Shown here in pieces: positions 56,127 through 64,000 of a stretch of DNA of 64,000 bases. Source of the DNA: Phenylobacterium sp. (GTDB taxonomy: Bacteria > Pseudomonadota > Alphaproteobacteria > Caulobacterales > Caulobacteraceae). The position numbers and the translations under genes were made by a program. Numbering within the stretch: the stretch's first letter is position 1; the number at the start of each line of letters is the position of its first letter. The notes beneath the pieces are model-generated. The model was not told the origin of the DNA. It searched no databases and was given only the letters and a program-made list of their open reading frames with translations. The stretch is from NCBI GenBank assembly GCA_020401865.1, contig JADCAS010000001.1:1-64000 (forward strand), in the 5' to 3' direction.

Positions 56127-57320
56127 CTATACGGAACGGCCGGAAAGGTCGATAGGCCGGGCGCGCAGGACCAGGATGCAGGCCAGGGCGGAGAGGGCGC
56201 CCAGGGCCAGCCACCATTCCTGCCAGACCCCGAAGCTGACGGCGCCGAAGATCAGGTAGGCGACCGCTGTCGCCGTTGCCGCCGCTGCCGCCGGGGTTCG
56301 GACGGGCCGGGACAGTCCCGAGAAGATCGAGGCCCAGACAATGGCGGCTGCGACCGCTCCGATCAGGCCCAGCTCCATCCAGATCTGGAGGGGGGCGTTG
56401 TGGGGATGAAGCTGGATGCCCGGCCCGAAGGCGCGGCTCGCATCCAGCCCCCATCCGGGCAGGGGACGGGCCCAGATCCAGTCCACCGCCTTCCCCCAAT
56501 AGCCCAGGCGTTGAAGCCAGGACTCCGAAAGGAAGGGGGCGATGCGCTCGTCAAGTCCCAGGGCGAAGGCCCCCTTCGCCAGAAGAGGCGCCAGCAGAAC
56601 CCCCCCCGCGCTCAGTCCCGCCAGGAGACGTGGAGCCAGGGAGGGAAGGCCCAGGACCAGGCCCGCCGCCAGGATGGCGCTGGCGAGGGCCAGGAGGGGC
56701 GCGTCGTAGCCGAAGACGAGGGCCGGTCCGATGATCCCGGCGCCCAGAACAAGGCCCAGAATCCACCGGGTCCGCCCGCTGACCGCGGCGAGGGCCGGCG
56801 GCGCCAGCAGGGTCAGGACGTAGAGGCCCTGGGCGACATTCTTGATCGCATAATCGGGGCGCACAGCCTGGTCGATCAGGCCCAGGAGGACCTTGTAGCC
56901 TGCGGCGGAGGTTAGGGCCTCGAAAAGGAGGAGGAGCGCCAGCACCCCGGCGGCCGTCGCAAGTCCGCTCATGAGCCTGGGAAGCCGGGCCTCTGGAACC
57001 GCCCGCGCGGCGCTGACCGCGCAGCCGTAGAGGGCCAGCATGAAGACCAGCTTCAGCCCCGTCTGTTCGTCGAGATCTGCGGGGCGCCAGGGGCTCCAGA
57101 AGGCCGAGGCGCAGGCCCAGACCAGGGCCGTGAAGAGGGCCAGCAGGAGGGCCCGGTCCTCCGTCCGAATCCTCACGGACAGCGCCGTGAGCAGGCCCGC
57201 AAGGGCGACGGCAGGGGCGAAGCCGAGGGAACCCGCCCAGCCCAGCAGGGGGGTCAGGACCAGCAGTCCTGCGATCACCCCGGCGGTCCAGCGGCCTGGC
57301 GATGTCTGGGCGGCGGGCAA
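56127..57320 (-). CDS. O-antigen ligase family membrane protein
   Basis: About 397 residues from a TTG at 57320 that lies 2 bp after the gor stop; the exact start is uncertain. About ten to twelve membrane helices are visible. The long periplasmic loop contains [29 protein letters not shown] and [19 protein letters not shown], where the GxG and H-N motifs are typical of the WaaL / Wzy-C family. It may ligate or polymerise surface polysaccharide. Gene order gor - this gene is minus-strand and tightly spaced. Confidence 0.85.
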   Translation of the reverse strand: MPAAQTSPGRWTAGVIAGLLVLTPLLGWAGSLGFAPAVALAGLLTALSVRIRTEDRALLLALFTALVWACASAFWSPWRPADLDEQTGLKLVFMLALYGCAVSAARAVPEARLPRLMSGLATAAGVLALLLLFEALTSAAGYKVLLGLIDQAVRPDYAIKNVAQGLYVLTLLAPPALAAVSGRTRWILGLVLGAGIIGPALVFGYDAPLLALASAILAAGLVLGLPSLAPRLLAGLSAGGVLLAPLLAKGAFALGLDERIAPFLSESWLQRLGYWGKAVDWIWARPLPGWGLDASRAFGPGIQLHPHNAPLQIWMELGLIGAVAAAIVWASIFSGLSRPVRTPAAAAATATAVAYLIFGAVSFGVWQEWWLALGALSALACILVLRARPIDLSGRSV

Positions 57321-57322
57321 GC

Positions 57323-58693
57323 TCAGGCCACAGTCCGGGGAACCGGCTCGCTGAGCGTCACCAGTTCCTCCGCCAGGGTGGGATGCACGGCGCAGGCGGA
57401 GTCCCACTGGGCCTTGGTGACCCCCAGCTTGAGCGGGACGGCGGCCATCTGGATGATCTCCGGGGCGTCGGGTCCCACCACATGGCAGCCCAGCATCCGC
57501 TGGGTGTCGGCGTCGACCACCAGTTTCACCAGGGCCTGCTCCTGGCCGCCGTAGAAGGTCTCCTTCATGGGCCGGAACCGCGACCGGTAGATGTCCACGT
57601 TGGGATAGGCCGCCCGGGCCTCGGCCTCGGTCAGGCCCACCGTCCCCACGGGCGGCTGGCTGAAGACCGCCGATGCGACGGCCTCGTGGTCGAAGCGGGT
57701 GGGCTGTCCGTAGAACTCCGTGCGGGCGAAGGCGGCGCCCTCGCGGATAGCGACGGGGGTCAGGTTGATCCGGTCGGTGACGTCACCCACAGCCCAGACG
57801 CTGGCGGCAGAGGTCTTCGACCAGGCGTCCACCCGAATCTCGCCATTGGGACCCGTCTCCACCCCTGCCGACTCCAGGCCCAGCCCGCGGGTATGAGGCT
57901 TGCGCCCGGTCGCCAGCATCACCTCGCCGGCCGCAAGGGCCTGTCCGTCAGACAGGTGGCACTGCAGATCGCCGGAACGGCCTGAGATTTCGACAGGATG
58001 CGCTCCGAGGATGAGCTTTACCCCCCGCCGCTGGATCTCGGCGGCGACATGCGAACGGATGTCCTCGTCAAAGCCCCGCAGGACCTGGTCGCCCCGATAG
58101 ACGAGGGTCACGTCAACGCCCAGGCCGTTGAAGATCCCCGCGAATTCCACCGCGATGAACCCGCCGCCGACGATGACCATCCGTTCCGGCAGGGTCGGGA
58201 GATCAAACGCCTCCTCGGAGGTGATGGCGAGGTCCGCCCCCGGCAGGTCCTCCGGTTTCCAGGGCCGACCGCCCGTGGCGATGAGGATGCGCTGCGCCGT
58301 CACCGCCCCCCTGCCCTCGACCTGCAGGCTCTGGGGGCCGGTCAGCACGGCGCGACCCTCCAGGATCTCGCCGCCCGAACGGGTGAGGTTGGCGACATAG
58401 AGGCCCGAAAGGCGCGCGATCTCACGGTCCTTGGCCTCCCGGAACCGGGTCCAGTCGAAGGTCGCGCCCGAGGCTGACCAGCCGTAGCCCTCGGCGATGT
58501 GCGCGGAGTGGGGAAACTCCGAGGCGTAGACCATGAACTTCTTGGGCACGCAGCCTCGGATCACGCAGGTGCCGCCGACCCGGTACTCCTCGGCCACGGC
58601 CACCTTCGCGCCCGAGGCGGCGGCCAGACGACCTGCCCGGACACCGCCGGACCCGGCGCCGATGACAAAGAGGTCGTAGTCGAACTGGCTCAT
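57323..58693 (-). CDS. gor: Glutathione-disulfide reductase
   Basis: 456 residues, an FAD/NADPH disulfide reductase that regenerates glutathione. The redox-active pair is in GTCVIRGCVPKKFMVYA, the FAD loop is VIGAGSGGVRAGR, the second nucleotide loop is IVGGGFIAVEFAG and the catalytic His-Glu is in AVHPTLAEELVTL. The ATG has GGGGAG 7 nt upstream. It is 74 bp after rpiA. Confidence 0.94.
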   Translation of the reverse strand: MSQFDYDLFVIGAGSGGVRAGRLAAASGAKVAVAEEYRVGGTCVIRGCVPKKFMVYASEFPHSAHIAEGYGWSASGATFDWTRFREAKDREIARLSGLYVANLTRSGGEILEGRAVLTGPQSLQVEGRGAVTAQRILIATGGRPWKPEDLPGADLAITSEEAFDLPTLPERMVIVGGGFIAVEFAGIFNGLGVDVTLVYRGDQVLRGFDEDIRSHVAAEIQRRGVKLILGAHPVEISGRSGDLQCHLSDGQALAAGEVMLATGRKPHTRGLGLESAGVETGPNGEIRVDAWSKTSAASVWAVGDVTDRINLTPVAIREGAAFARTEFYGQPTRFDHEAVASAVFSQPPVGTVGLTEAEARAAYPNVDIYRSRFRPMKETFYGGQEQALVKLVVDADTQRMLGCHVVGPDAPEIIQMAAVPLKLGVTKAQWDSACAVHPTLAEELVTLSEPVPRTVA

Positions 58694-58767
58694 GATCGGG
58701 CTCCCCGGGGCGCAGGCGGCGCGACCCTAGAGCAATTCAGGCCGCTGTTGAATGCGAGCCTTGGCGG

Positions 58768-59451
58768 CTAAGGCTCAATCTCCTGAACACCGGCATCCGT
58801 CGCCACCAGGGCCAGGTCGGCGAGGTCCAGGAAGAGGCCGTGGTCGACCACGCCGGTCACCGACTTCAGCGCCGCCGCCAGGGCTGCCGGGGCGTCGATC
58901 CGGCCGCAGGCGATGTCGTAGATCACGTTGCCGCCATCGGTCAGGACGGGCGAGCCGTCCTTCACCCTCAATCGCGGCGCCGCGCCGATGTCGCAGTCCG
59001 AAAGCGCGTCACAAATCCTGTCGAGGGTGGTCGTATGCCCGAACGCCACCACCTCCAAGGGCAAGGGAAAGGCTCCCAGGCGGGTCACGCGCTTGCCGGC
59101 GTCGGCGATGACCACGCAGCGGCGGGAGGCCTCCCAGACCAGCTTCTCGCGCAGGAGGGCCGCGCCGCCGCCCTTGATGAGGGACAGGGCCGGGCCGATC
59201 TCGTCGGCGCCGTCCACGGTCAGGTCGATGGGGCCGGTCTCGCCCAGCTCGGCGATCCGGATTCCCAGCTCCTGGGCGAGGGCCGCGGTGGACCGGGAGG
59301 TGGCCACGCCGACGATGTCCAGCTTCCGCGCTGCAAGGGCCCGCACGAACCATTCGGCGGTGGAGCCGGTGCCCAGGCCCACCACCATGCCCGGCTGGAC
59401 GATGGCGGCGGCGGCCTCGCCGGCGGCCCGCTTCTGATCCTCGACGCTCAT
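58768..59451 (-). CDS. rpiA: Ribose-5-phosphate isomerase A
   Basis: 227 residues from the ATG at 59451, which overlaps the glmU stop (ATGA). It converts ribulose 5-phosphate and ribose 5-phosphate. Motifs are [43 protein letters not shown] and [10 protein letters not shown]. Length is normal. The long frame continuing to 60306 on this strand is antisense-like noise over glmU. Confidence 0.95.
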   Translation of the reverse strand: MSVEDQKRAAGEAAAAIVQPGMVVGLGTGSTAEWFVRALAARKLDIVGVATSRSTAALAQELGIRIAELGETGPIDLTVDGADEIGPALSLIKGGGAALLREKLVWEASRRCVVIADAGKRVTRLGAFPLPLEVVAFGHTTTLDRICDALSDCDIGAAPRLRVKDGSPVLTDGGNVIYDIACGRIDAPAALAAALKSVTGVVDHGLFLDLADLALVATDAGVQEIEP

Positions 59452-60815
59452 GGGCCGGCCTTGCCCTTGCGCGCAGCCTTCTCGGCGCTCTTGCGGGCCC
59501 GGAAAGCGGCCGCCCATCCGGCCTTGTTGCTCTGCTCGCCCCGCGCCACGGCGAGGGCGTCGTCCGGCACGTCGCGGACGATGACCGATCCCGAGCCCGT
59601 CATGGCGCCGGCGCCGATGGAACGGGGGGCGACGATGGCCGTGTTCGACCCGATGAAGGCGCCCGGGCCCACATGGGTCTCGTACTTGTCGAAGCCGTCG
59701 TAGTTGCAGAAGATCGTGCCGGCGCCGATGTTGGCCCCCGCCCCGACCGTGCCATCGCCCAGGTAGGACAGGTGATTGGCCTTGGCGCCCCTGTCGAGGC
59801 GGACCTTCTTGACCTCGACGAAGTTGCCGATGTGGACCTCCTCGCCGATGTCCGCGCCCGGGCGGAGGCGGGCGTAGGGGCCGATCAGGGCGCCGGGCCC
59901 CACCGTGGCGCCCTCCAGGTGGCTGAAGGCGCGGATCACCGCACCGGTGGCGATGCTGACCCCGGGGGCGAAGACCACATAGGGCTCGACCTGGACGCCG
60001 GCCTCGATCCGCGTGTCCCAGGAGAAGTGCACGGTGTCGGGCGCCGGCATGACCACGCCCTCGGACAGGAAATGGGTCCGGCGACGCTGCTGGAAGACCG
60101 CCTCGGCCTGGGCCAGCTGGGCGGGGGTGTCGGCGCCCATCACGGCGCTCTCGGGGGCGTAGTGGGCCCGGACTCGACCGCCCTCGCCGGCGGCGATGGC
60201 GACGGCGTCGGTCAGGTAGTACTCGCCCTTGGCGTTGGCGTTGGTGACCCGGGAGAGCCAGCCGAAGAGGCGCGCCCGGTCGGCGCAGAGCATGCCGGCG
60301 TAGCAATCCCGAACGGCCAGCTCCTCCTGCGAGGCGTCGCGGGCCTCGACGATACGCAGGACCTCACCCCCGGGTCCGCTCAGGATTCGCCCGTAGAGCA
60401 GGGCGTCGGCGGGGCGAAAGCCGAGCAGGGCGAGGTCCGTCCCCGCTGCGCGCAGGCTGAAGAGCGGGTCGAGGTCCTCAGGCTGCAGCAGGGGGCAGTC
60501 GCCATGGACCACCATGACGTCGCCGTCGAAGTCCGCCAGGGCGGGCGCGGCCGCGAGGACCGCATGGCCGGTGCCCAGGGGCGGATCCTGTACGGCCACG
60601 GCGCCGGCGCTCAGCCGCGCCTCGACCAGACGACGGACCTCGGGGCTATGGGTCCCGACCACCACCACCACCCGCTCGCAGCCGGTCTCGAGCACCGTGT
60701 CGATGACGCAGTCCAGCAGGGTGCGCCCGCCGACCCTGTGCAGTATCTTGGGGATGGGGGACTTCATCCGGGTCCCCCGCCCGGCGGCGAGGATGACGGC
60801 GGCGCGGGCGGTCAT
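59448..60815 (-). CDS. glmU: Bifunctional UDP-N-acetylglucosamine pyrophosphorylase / glucosamine-1-phosphate acetyltransferase
   Basis: 455 residues. The N-terminal uridylyltransferase starts [19 protein letters not shown]; the C-terminal half (from about 250) is a left-handed beta-helix of hexapeptide repeats with [25 protein letters not shown]. It makes UDP-N-acetylglucosamine for peptidoglycan and lipid A. It overlaps rpiA by 4 bp, so both are coupled. It is divergent from gph. Confidence 0.96.
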   Translation of the reverse strand: MTARAAVILAAGRGTRMKSPIPKILHRVGGRTLLDCVIDTVLETGCERVVVVVGTHSPEVRRLVEARLSAGAVAVQDPPLGTGHAVLAAAPALADFDGDVMVVHGDCPLLQPEDLDPLFSLRAAGTDLALLGFRPADALLYGRILSGPGGEVLRIVEARDASQEELAVRDCYAGMLCADRARLFGWLSRVTNANAKGEYYLTDAVAIAAGEGGRVRAHYAPESAVMGADTPAQLAQAEAVFQQRRRTHFLSEGVVMPAPDTVHFSWDTRIEAGVQVEPYVVFAPGVSIATGAVIRAFSHLEGATVGPGALIGPYARLRPGADIGEEVHIGNFVEVKKVRLDRGAKANHLSYLGDGTVGAGANIGAGTIFCNYDGFDKYETHVGPGAFIGSNTAIVAPRSIGAGAMTGSGSVIVRDVPDDALAVARGEQSNKAGWAAAFRARKSAEKAARKGKAGP

Positions 60816-60916
60816 GGCGGAAACCCCGGAATCGCAGGCGAGATGGTCATCATGGCGGCTTTAGCCGAAACCGCCAGCGGAGTCCCCGCCCCAGGCCCCT
60901 CTTCTCAGGAGCGTCC

Positions 60917-61612
60917 ATGCCGCCTACCGCACAGCCCCTGGCCGGCGCCGTCATCGCCTTCGACCTCGACGGCACCCTCGTGGATTCGGCCCCCGACCTG
61001 GTGGGGACGCTGAACCATCTCCTGGGCGAAGAGGGAATCGCCCCCCTGCCCTTCGACCAGGGCCGCAGCCTGATCGGCCACGGCGCCCGGCGGCTGATCC
61101 AGCGCGGCTTCGAGGTCCACGGTCTCGCGGTCGAGGGCGCAGACCTGGAGGCTCTCTTCGAGCGCTTCATCGACCATTACAACGTGCACAGCGCCGACCT
61201 CACCCGCCCCTTCCCCGGCGTGCCCGAGAGCCTTGCGGCCCTGCGCGCCGCCGGCGCCCGGCTGGCCGTCTGCACCAACAAGCTGACCCGCCTGTCGACG
61301 CCCATCCTCGACGCCCTCGACCTTTCCCGCCACTTCGACGCCGTGATCGGCGCCGACCTCGCCCCCGCGCCCAAGCCGGATCCGCGGCACCTGGAGCTGG
61401 CGGTGCAAGCCGCAGGCGGCGACATCCGTCGGGCGGTCATGGTCGGGGACGCAGGCACGGACGCCGGCGCCGCCCGGGCCGCCGGAGCGGCCCTGGTCCT
61501 CGTCAGCTTCGGCTACACTGAAATCCCCGCCTGGGAACTGCGTCCCGACCGGCTGATCGATCACTTCGACGACCTCATGCCCGCCTGCCTGGAGCTTCTG
61601 GCGCCGGGGTGA
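60917..61612 (+). CDS. gph: Phosphoglycolate phosphatase (HAD family)
   Basis: 231 residues. A HAD-type phosphatase with the nucleophile motif FDLDGTLVDSAPDL, the second motif VCTNK and the late VMVGDAGTDAGAARAAG. It hydrolyses 2-phosphoglycolate to glycolate, the substrate of the GlcDEF oxidase at 2.5-6.3 kb. AGGAG lies 6 nt before the ATG. The next gene begins 62 bp later. Confidence 0.9.
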   Translation: MPPTAQPLAGAVIAFDLDGTLVDSAPDLVGTLNHLLGEEGIAPLPFDQGRSLIGHGARRLIQRGFEVHGLAVEGADLEALFERFIDHYNVHSADLTRPFPGVPESLAALRAAGARLAVCTNKLTRLSTPILDALDLSRHFDAVIGADLAPAPKPDPRHLELAVQAAGGDIRRAVMVGDAGTDAGAARAAGAALVLVSFGYTEIPAWELRPDRLIDHFDDLMPACLELLAPG

Positions 61613-61674
61613 ATCGCGGCCTATCCTGGCGCCTTGAGCTTCGCCGCGTTCAGGACGGAGCCAGGGGGAAGACC

Positions 61675-63558
61675 ATGACGGCATCCATCATCCTGCGCCT
61701 CTGGGCGTTCTCAGCCGTCGTCCTCGTGTCCCTCGCAAACCCCGCCCTCGCCGCCGAGGTCCACCCCGGCCAGTCGGTTTACGACCGGGCCTGCGCGGCC
61801 TGCCACAACGCCCCCGAGCCCGGCAGCCGCGCCGCTCCCGTGGCCAGCCTGCGCCAGATGGACGCCCGCACCCTGCGCGCCTCCCTGACCACCGGGGTCA
61901 TGAAGGGCATAGGCGACAGCCTCGCGCCAGACGACCTGCGCGCGGTGGTCGACTACCTGGCCATCAAACCCAAACCGATCTCCGATGACTGGATCGAGAC
62001 CGCCCGCTGTCCCGCCGACCGGCGCGCCGTGGATGCAGGCGCCGCCATCCCCTCCGGTGGGTTCGGCATCGCCGCCGACAACCGCCGCCGCCTGACCGCC
62101 GCCCAGTCTGGCCTGACCACAGCCTCCCTGGCCCGGCTGAAACCCGCCTGGACCCTGGCCATACCCAATGCGACCATCCTGCGCTCCCAGCCCGTCCTGC
62201 TGGGTTCGACCCTGTTCTACACCGCCAGCCAGGCCTCGACCCTGCTGGCCCTCGACGCCGGGACCGGCTGCATCAAGTGGGCGGCGAAGACCCCGTCCGG
62301 CATCCGCACCAGCCTGGCTATAGGCCGCCTCGGTAAGGCGGGGCCGCTGGCGGTGGTGGGCGGCGACGAAGGCGGCCACCTGCAGGCCTGGGAGGCCGCC
62401 ACGGGCAAGATTCTCTGGCGCGCAGATCCCCGCCATGACACGGGCGGCGTCCTGACCGGCGCCCCGGTCTTCGCCGGCGACCGGCTGATCGTCCCGATCT
62501 CGGCCCTGGACGTGGCCCAGGCCATGCGACCCACCTTCGCCTGCTGCTCGACCCACGGCGCCGTCAGCGCGGTGGACGCTACAAACGGCAAGTTGCTCTG
62601 GACATGGCATGCGACACCCGACGCCCAGCCTCTCGGCGTGAAGAACAGCGCCGGCGTGGAGATGCGCGGCCCCTCCGGCGCGCCGGTCTGGTCCACCCCC
62701 GCGGTGGACACGAAGCGCGGCCTGGTCCTGGCCTCCACCGGCGAGAACACCTCGCCGCCGGCCACCGGGACCTCCGACGCCATCATCGCCCTCGACCTGG
62801 CCACCGGTAAGCAGAAGTGGGTCTTTCAGGCCCTGGCCAACGACGTGTGGAACATGTCCTGCCCCTCCGGGCGCGAGAGCCGCCGCAAGCCCGGACCCAA
62901 CTGCTTCTTCTTCGACAGCGACAGCGTCCTACGCGACCACGACTTCGGCGGCGGCCCGGTGCTGTTCCCGGCTGGAGGGCGCACCCTCGTCCTGGCCGGC
63001 CAGAAGTCCGGCGATGTCTGGGCCCTGGACCTGAAGACCGGGCGCAAGGTCTGGAGCGACAAGTTCGGCCCCGGGACCCCCCTGGGCGGGGTGCACTGGG
63101 GCATCGCCGCCGACGAGACCCGGGTCTTCGCCCCCATCGCCGACCCGGGCGTGCCCGAGCCGGTCAGCGCCTCGGGGGTCCACGCCCTCGACGCCGCCAC
63201 GGGCAGGCGCCTCTGGTCCTGGCGGGCCCTTCCCGACTGCAGCGAGGCCCGCAAGGCGCGCGGCCCGGGCTGCGAGCGGGCCGGCATCTCGGCCCCACCC
63301 CTGGTGGTGGATGGCGCCATCATCGCCGCCGGCCTTGACGGGCGCCTGTGGGTGCTCGACGCCGCCAGCGGAACGGTGCTGGCCAGCCTCGAGACCGCCG
63401 GACCCCGGGACAGCCTGAACGGCGTACCCGCCCGGGGCGGCGCCGTGGACTCCGGCGGCCTCTTCGCCGGCGGCGGCATGGTCTTCGTCGGCTCCGGCTA
63501 CGCCGCCTTCGGCCAACCGGCCGGCAACGCCCTGATCGCCTTCCGCCCCGGACCCTGA
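61675..63558 (+). CDS. Cytochrome c-PQQ dehydrogenase (polyvinyl-alcohol dehydrogenase-like)
   Basis: 627 residues from the ATG at 61675, with AGGGGGAA 4 nt upstream. A signal peptide (about 1-26, ending ALA-AE) leads to a cytochrome c domain with haem motif CAACH (C40, C43, H44). From about residue 140 comes a PQQ-type beta-propeller with blades such as LLALDAGTGCIKWAAKT and VWALDLKTGRKVWSD. A vicinal FACCSTHG pair matches the quinoprotein alcohol dehydrogenases, and the domain order fits polyvinyl-alcohol dehydrogenase. It should act in the periplasm; substrate unknown. Confidence 0.87.
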   Translation: MTASIILRLWAFSAVVLVSLANPALAAEVHPGQSVYDRACAACHNAPEPGSRAAPVASLRQMDARTLRASLTTGVMKGIGDSLAPDDLRAVVDYLAIKPKPISDDWIETARCPADRRAVDAGAAIPSGGFGIAADNRRRLTAAQSGLTTASLARLKPAWTLAIPNATILRSQPVLLGSTLFYTASQASTLLALDAGTGCIKWAAKTPSGIRTSLAIGRLGKAGPLAVVGGDEGGHLQAWEAATGKILWRADPRHDTGGVLTGAPVFAGDRLIVPISALDVAQAMRPTFACCSTHGAVSAVDATNGKLLWTWHATPDAQPLGVKNSAGVEMRGPSGAPVWSTPAVDTKRGLVLASTGENTSPPATGTSDAIIALDLATGKQKWVFQALANDVWNMSCPSGRESRRKPGPNCFFFDSDSVLRDHDFGGGPVLFPAGGRTLVLAGQKSGDVWALDLKTGRKVWSDKFGPGTPLGGVHWGIAADETRVFAPIADPGVPEPVSASGVHALDAATGRRLWSWRALPDCSEARKARGPGCERAGISAPPLVVDGAIIAAGLDGRLWVLDAASGTVLASLETAGPRDSLNGVPARGGAVDSGGLFAGGGMVFVGSGYAAFGQPAGNALIAFRPGP

Positions 63559-63616
63559 GGCCGGGCCCCCGCTTGCAGCGCGCAGGCGGGCAGGCTATAG
63601 CCGCAACCCTTCCGGC

Positions 63617-63691
63617 GGATGCGTAGCTCAGCGGTAGAGCACCTCGTTCACACCGAGGGGGTCACAGGTTCGATCCCTGTCGCATCCACCA
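63617..63691 (+). tRNA. tRNA-Val (anticodon CAC), CCA encoded
   Basis: Acceptor GGATGCG/CGCATCC, D arm GCTC...GAGC, anticodon stem CCTCG/CGAGG with loop TTCACAC, T arm with GGTTCGATCC. The anticodon reads CAC. The discriminator A and CCA (63688-63691) are encoded. It stands alone on the plus strand. Confidence 0.95.
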
Positions 63692-63941
63692 GGATTCATC
63701 CGGCCCTGCGATCCATTGACCCGCCCCTCACCGCGCCAGAGGGCGGCATGCCAATGTCTCAAATCTGGGCCATGTCCCACGGGCCATGGGTTCGAAGTCG
63801 GGCCCTGGGACTGGCGCTTCCGGAGGCGGTGGGTTGAGGCCGGCGTCATCGAAGCGTCGCCGGAACGTCGCCGCGTCGACTTCGAACTGACACTGGCGTG
63901 ACATCCTGCATGGGCAGTCAGGGGGCCTGCTGGAGGCTCCC

Positions 63942-64000
63942 ATGTATCTTTCTCGACTTCTCCCGATCCGTCGCCACGCCCTTCTGGCCAGCGTCGCCGC
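63942..64000 (+). CDS. Start of a gene cut by the window edge
   Basis: ATG at 63942 with GGAGG 5 nt upstream, then YLSRLLPIRRHALLASVAA running to the edge. The basic start and hydrophobic run look like the beginning of an exported protein. Nothing more can be said without the rest. The 250 bp between tRNA-Val and this start hold no frame I can support. Confidence 0.45.
   Translation, partial: MYLSRLLPIRRHALLASVA

Noticed and set aside
59460..60306. N-terminal extension of the rpiA frame over glmU
   Set aside because: Very Arg/Gly-rich and antisense-like in composition; the true rpiA start at 59451 overlaps the glmU stop.
63728..63943. 71-codon frame downstream of tRNA-Val, minus strand
   Set aside because: Pro/Arg-rich with no motif and no convincing ribosome site. 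I also looked for an integrase or a duplicated tRNA 3' end here and saw neither.

Overview
The window is a 64 kb piece of high-GC chromosome from an alphaproteobacterium, most likely of the family Caulobacteraceae (Caulobacter, Phenylobacterium or Brevundimonas relatives). The strongest evidence is a flagellin cluster with FlbT, FlaF, FlaG, two short flagellins, a FlmG-like TPR glycosyltransferase and a FlaEY-type protein. Supporting signs are an SOS box of the alphaproteobacterial type (GTTC-N7-GTTC), CtrA-like boxes, a sigma-54 flagellin promoter and frequent TTG/GTG starts. I see no prophage, insertion sequence, CRISPR array or rRNA operon. Genes are densely packed and mostly housekeeping.

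Layout. 0.2-7.6 kb: a dienelactone hydrolase-like protein, a NIPSNAP-like protein and an SDR on the minus strand, then a plus-strand glycolate oxidase operon (glcD-glcE-glcF) and an acyl-CoA dehydrogenase. 7.6-13.4 kb: tRNA-Lys, a lipoprotein, cytochrome b561, the queuosine pair queA-tgt, two cyclophilins and coaD. The b561 gene lies between the real 3' end of tgt and a decayed second copy of that end, which suggests insertion. 13.5-18.1 kb: gyrA, ssb and two small envelope proteins. 18.1-27.3 kb: the flagellin region. On the minus strand the order is flbT-flaF-UDP-glucuronate decarboxylase, then flagellin-flaG, then a second flagellin and a 923-residue beta-propeller protein; flmG runs divergently. 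27.4-38.5 kb: a MoxR ATPase, a universal stress protein, an HD phosphohydrolase beside an NrtR-like regulator, a CurA-type reductase, sterol desaturase, adenine deaminase, GH84 glycosidase, a FabH-like synthase and an M48 protease.

38.5-48.3 kb: ppdK, glyS-glyQ, a fasciclin protein, glnK-amtB and ispE. 48.3-64 kb: a TPR lipoprotein, ETF-ubiquinone oxidoreductase, uracil-DNA glycosylase, a phospholipase D-type enzyme, class II DAHP synthase, an O-antigen ligase-like protein, glutathione reductase, rpiA, glmU, gph, a cytochrome c-quinoprotein dehydrogenase, tRNA-Val and the start of a gene cut by the window edge.

The best-integrated system is the flagellin region. A sigma-54 promoter with a FlbD-like (ftr) palindrome about 100 bp upstream should drive the main flagellin. 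Its predicted transcript begins with two small hairpins, where the FlbT protein encoded 2 kb away could act. FlmG would glycosylate the flagellin, and the decarboxylase inside the flbT operon suggests a pentose-type sugar may be involved. All functional calls rest on reading the sequence and remembered family features; no database search was run.
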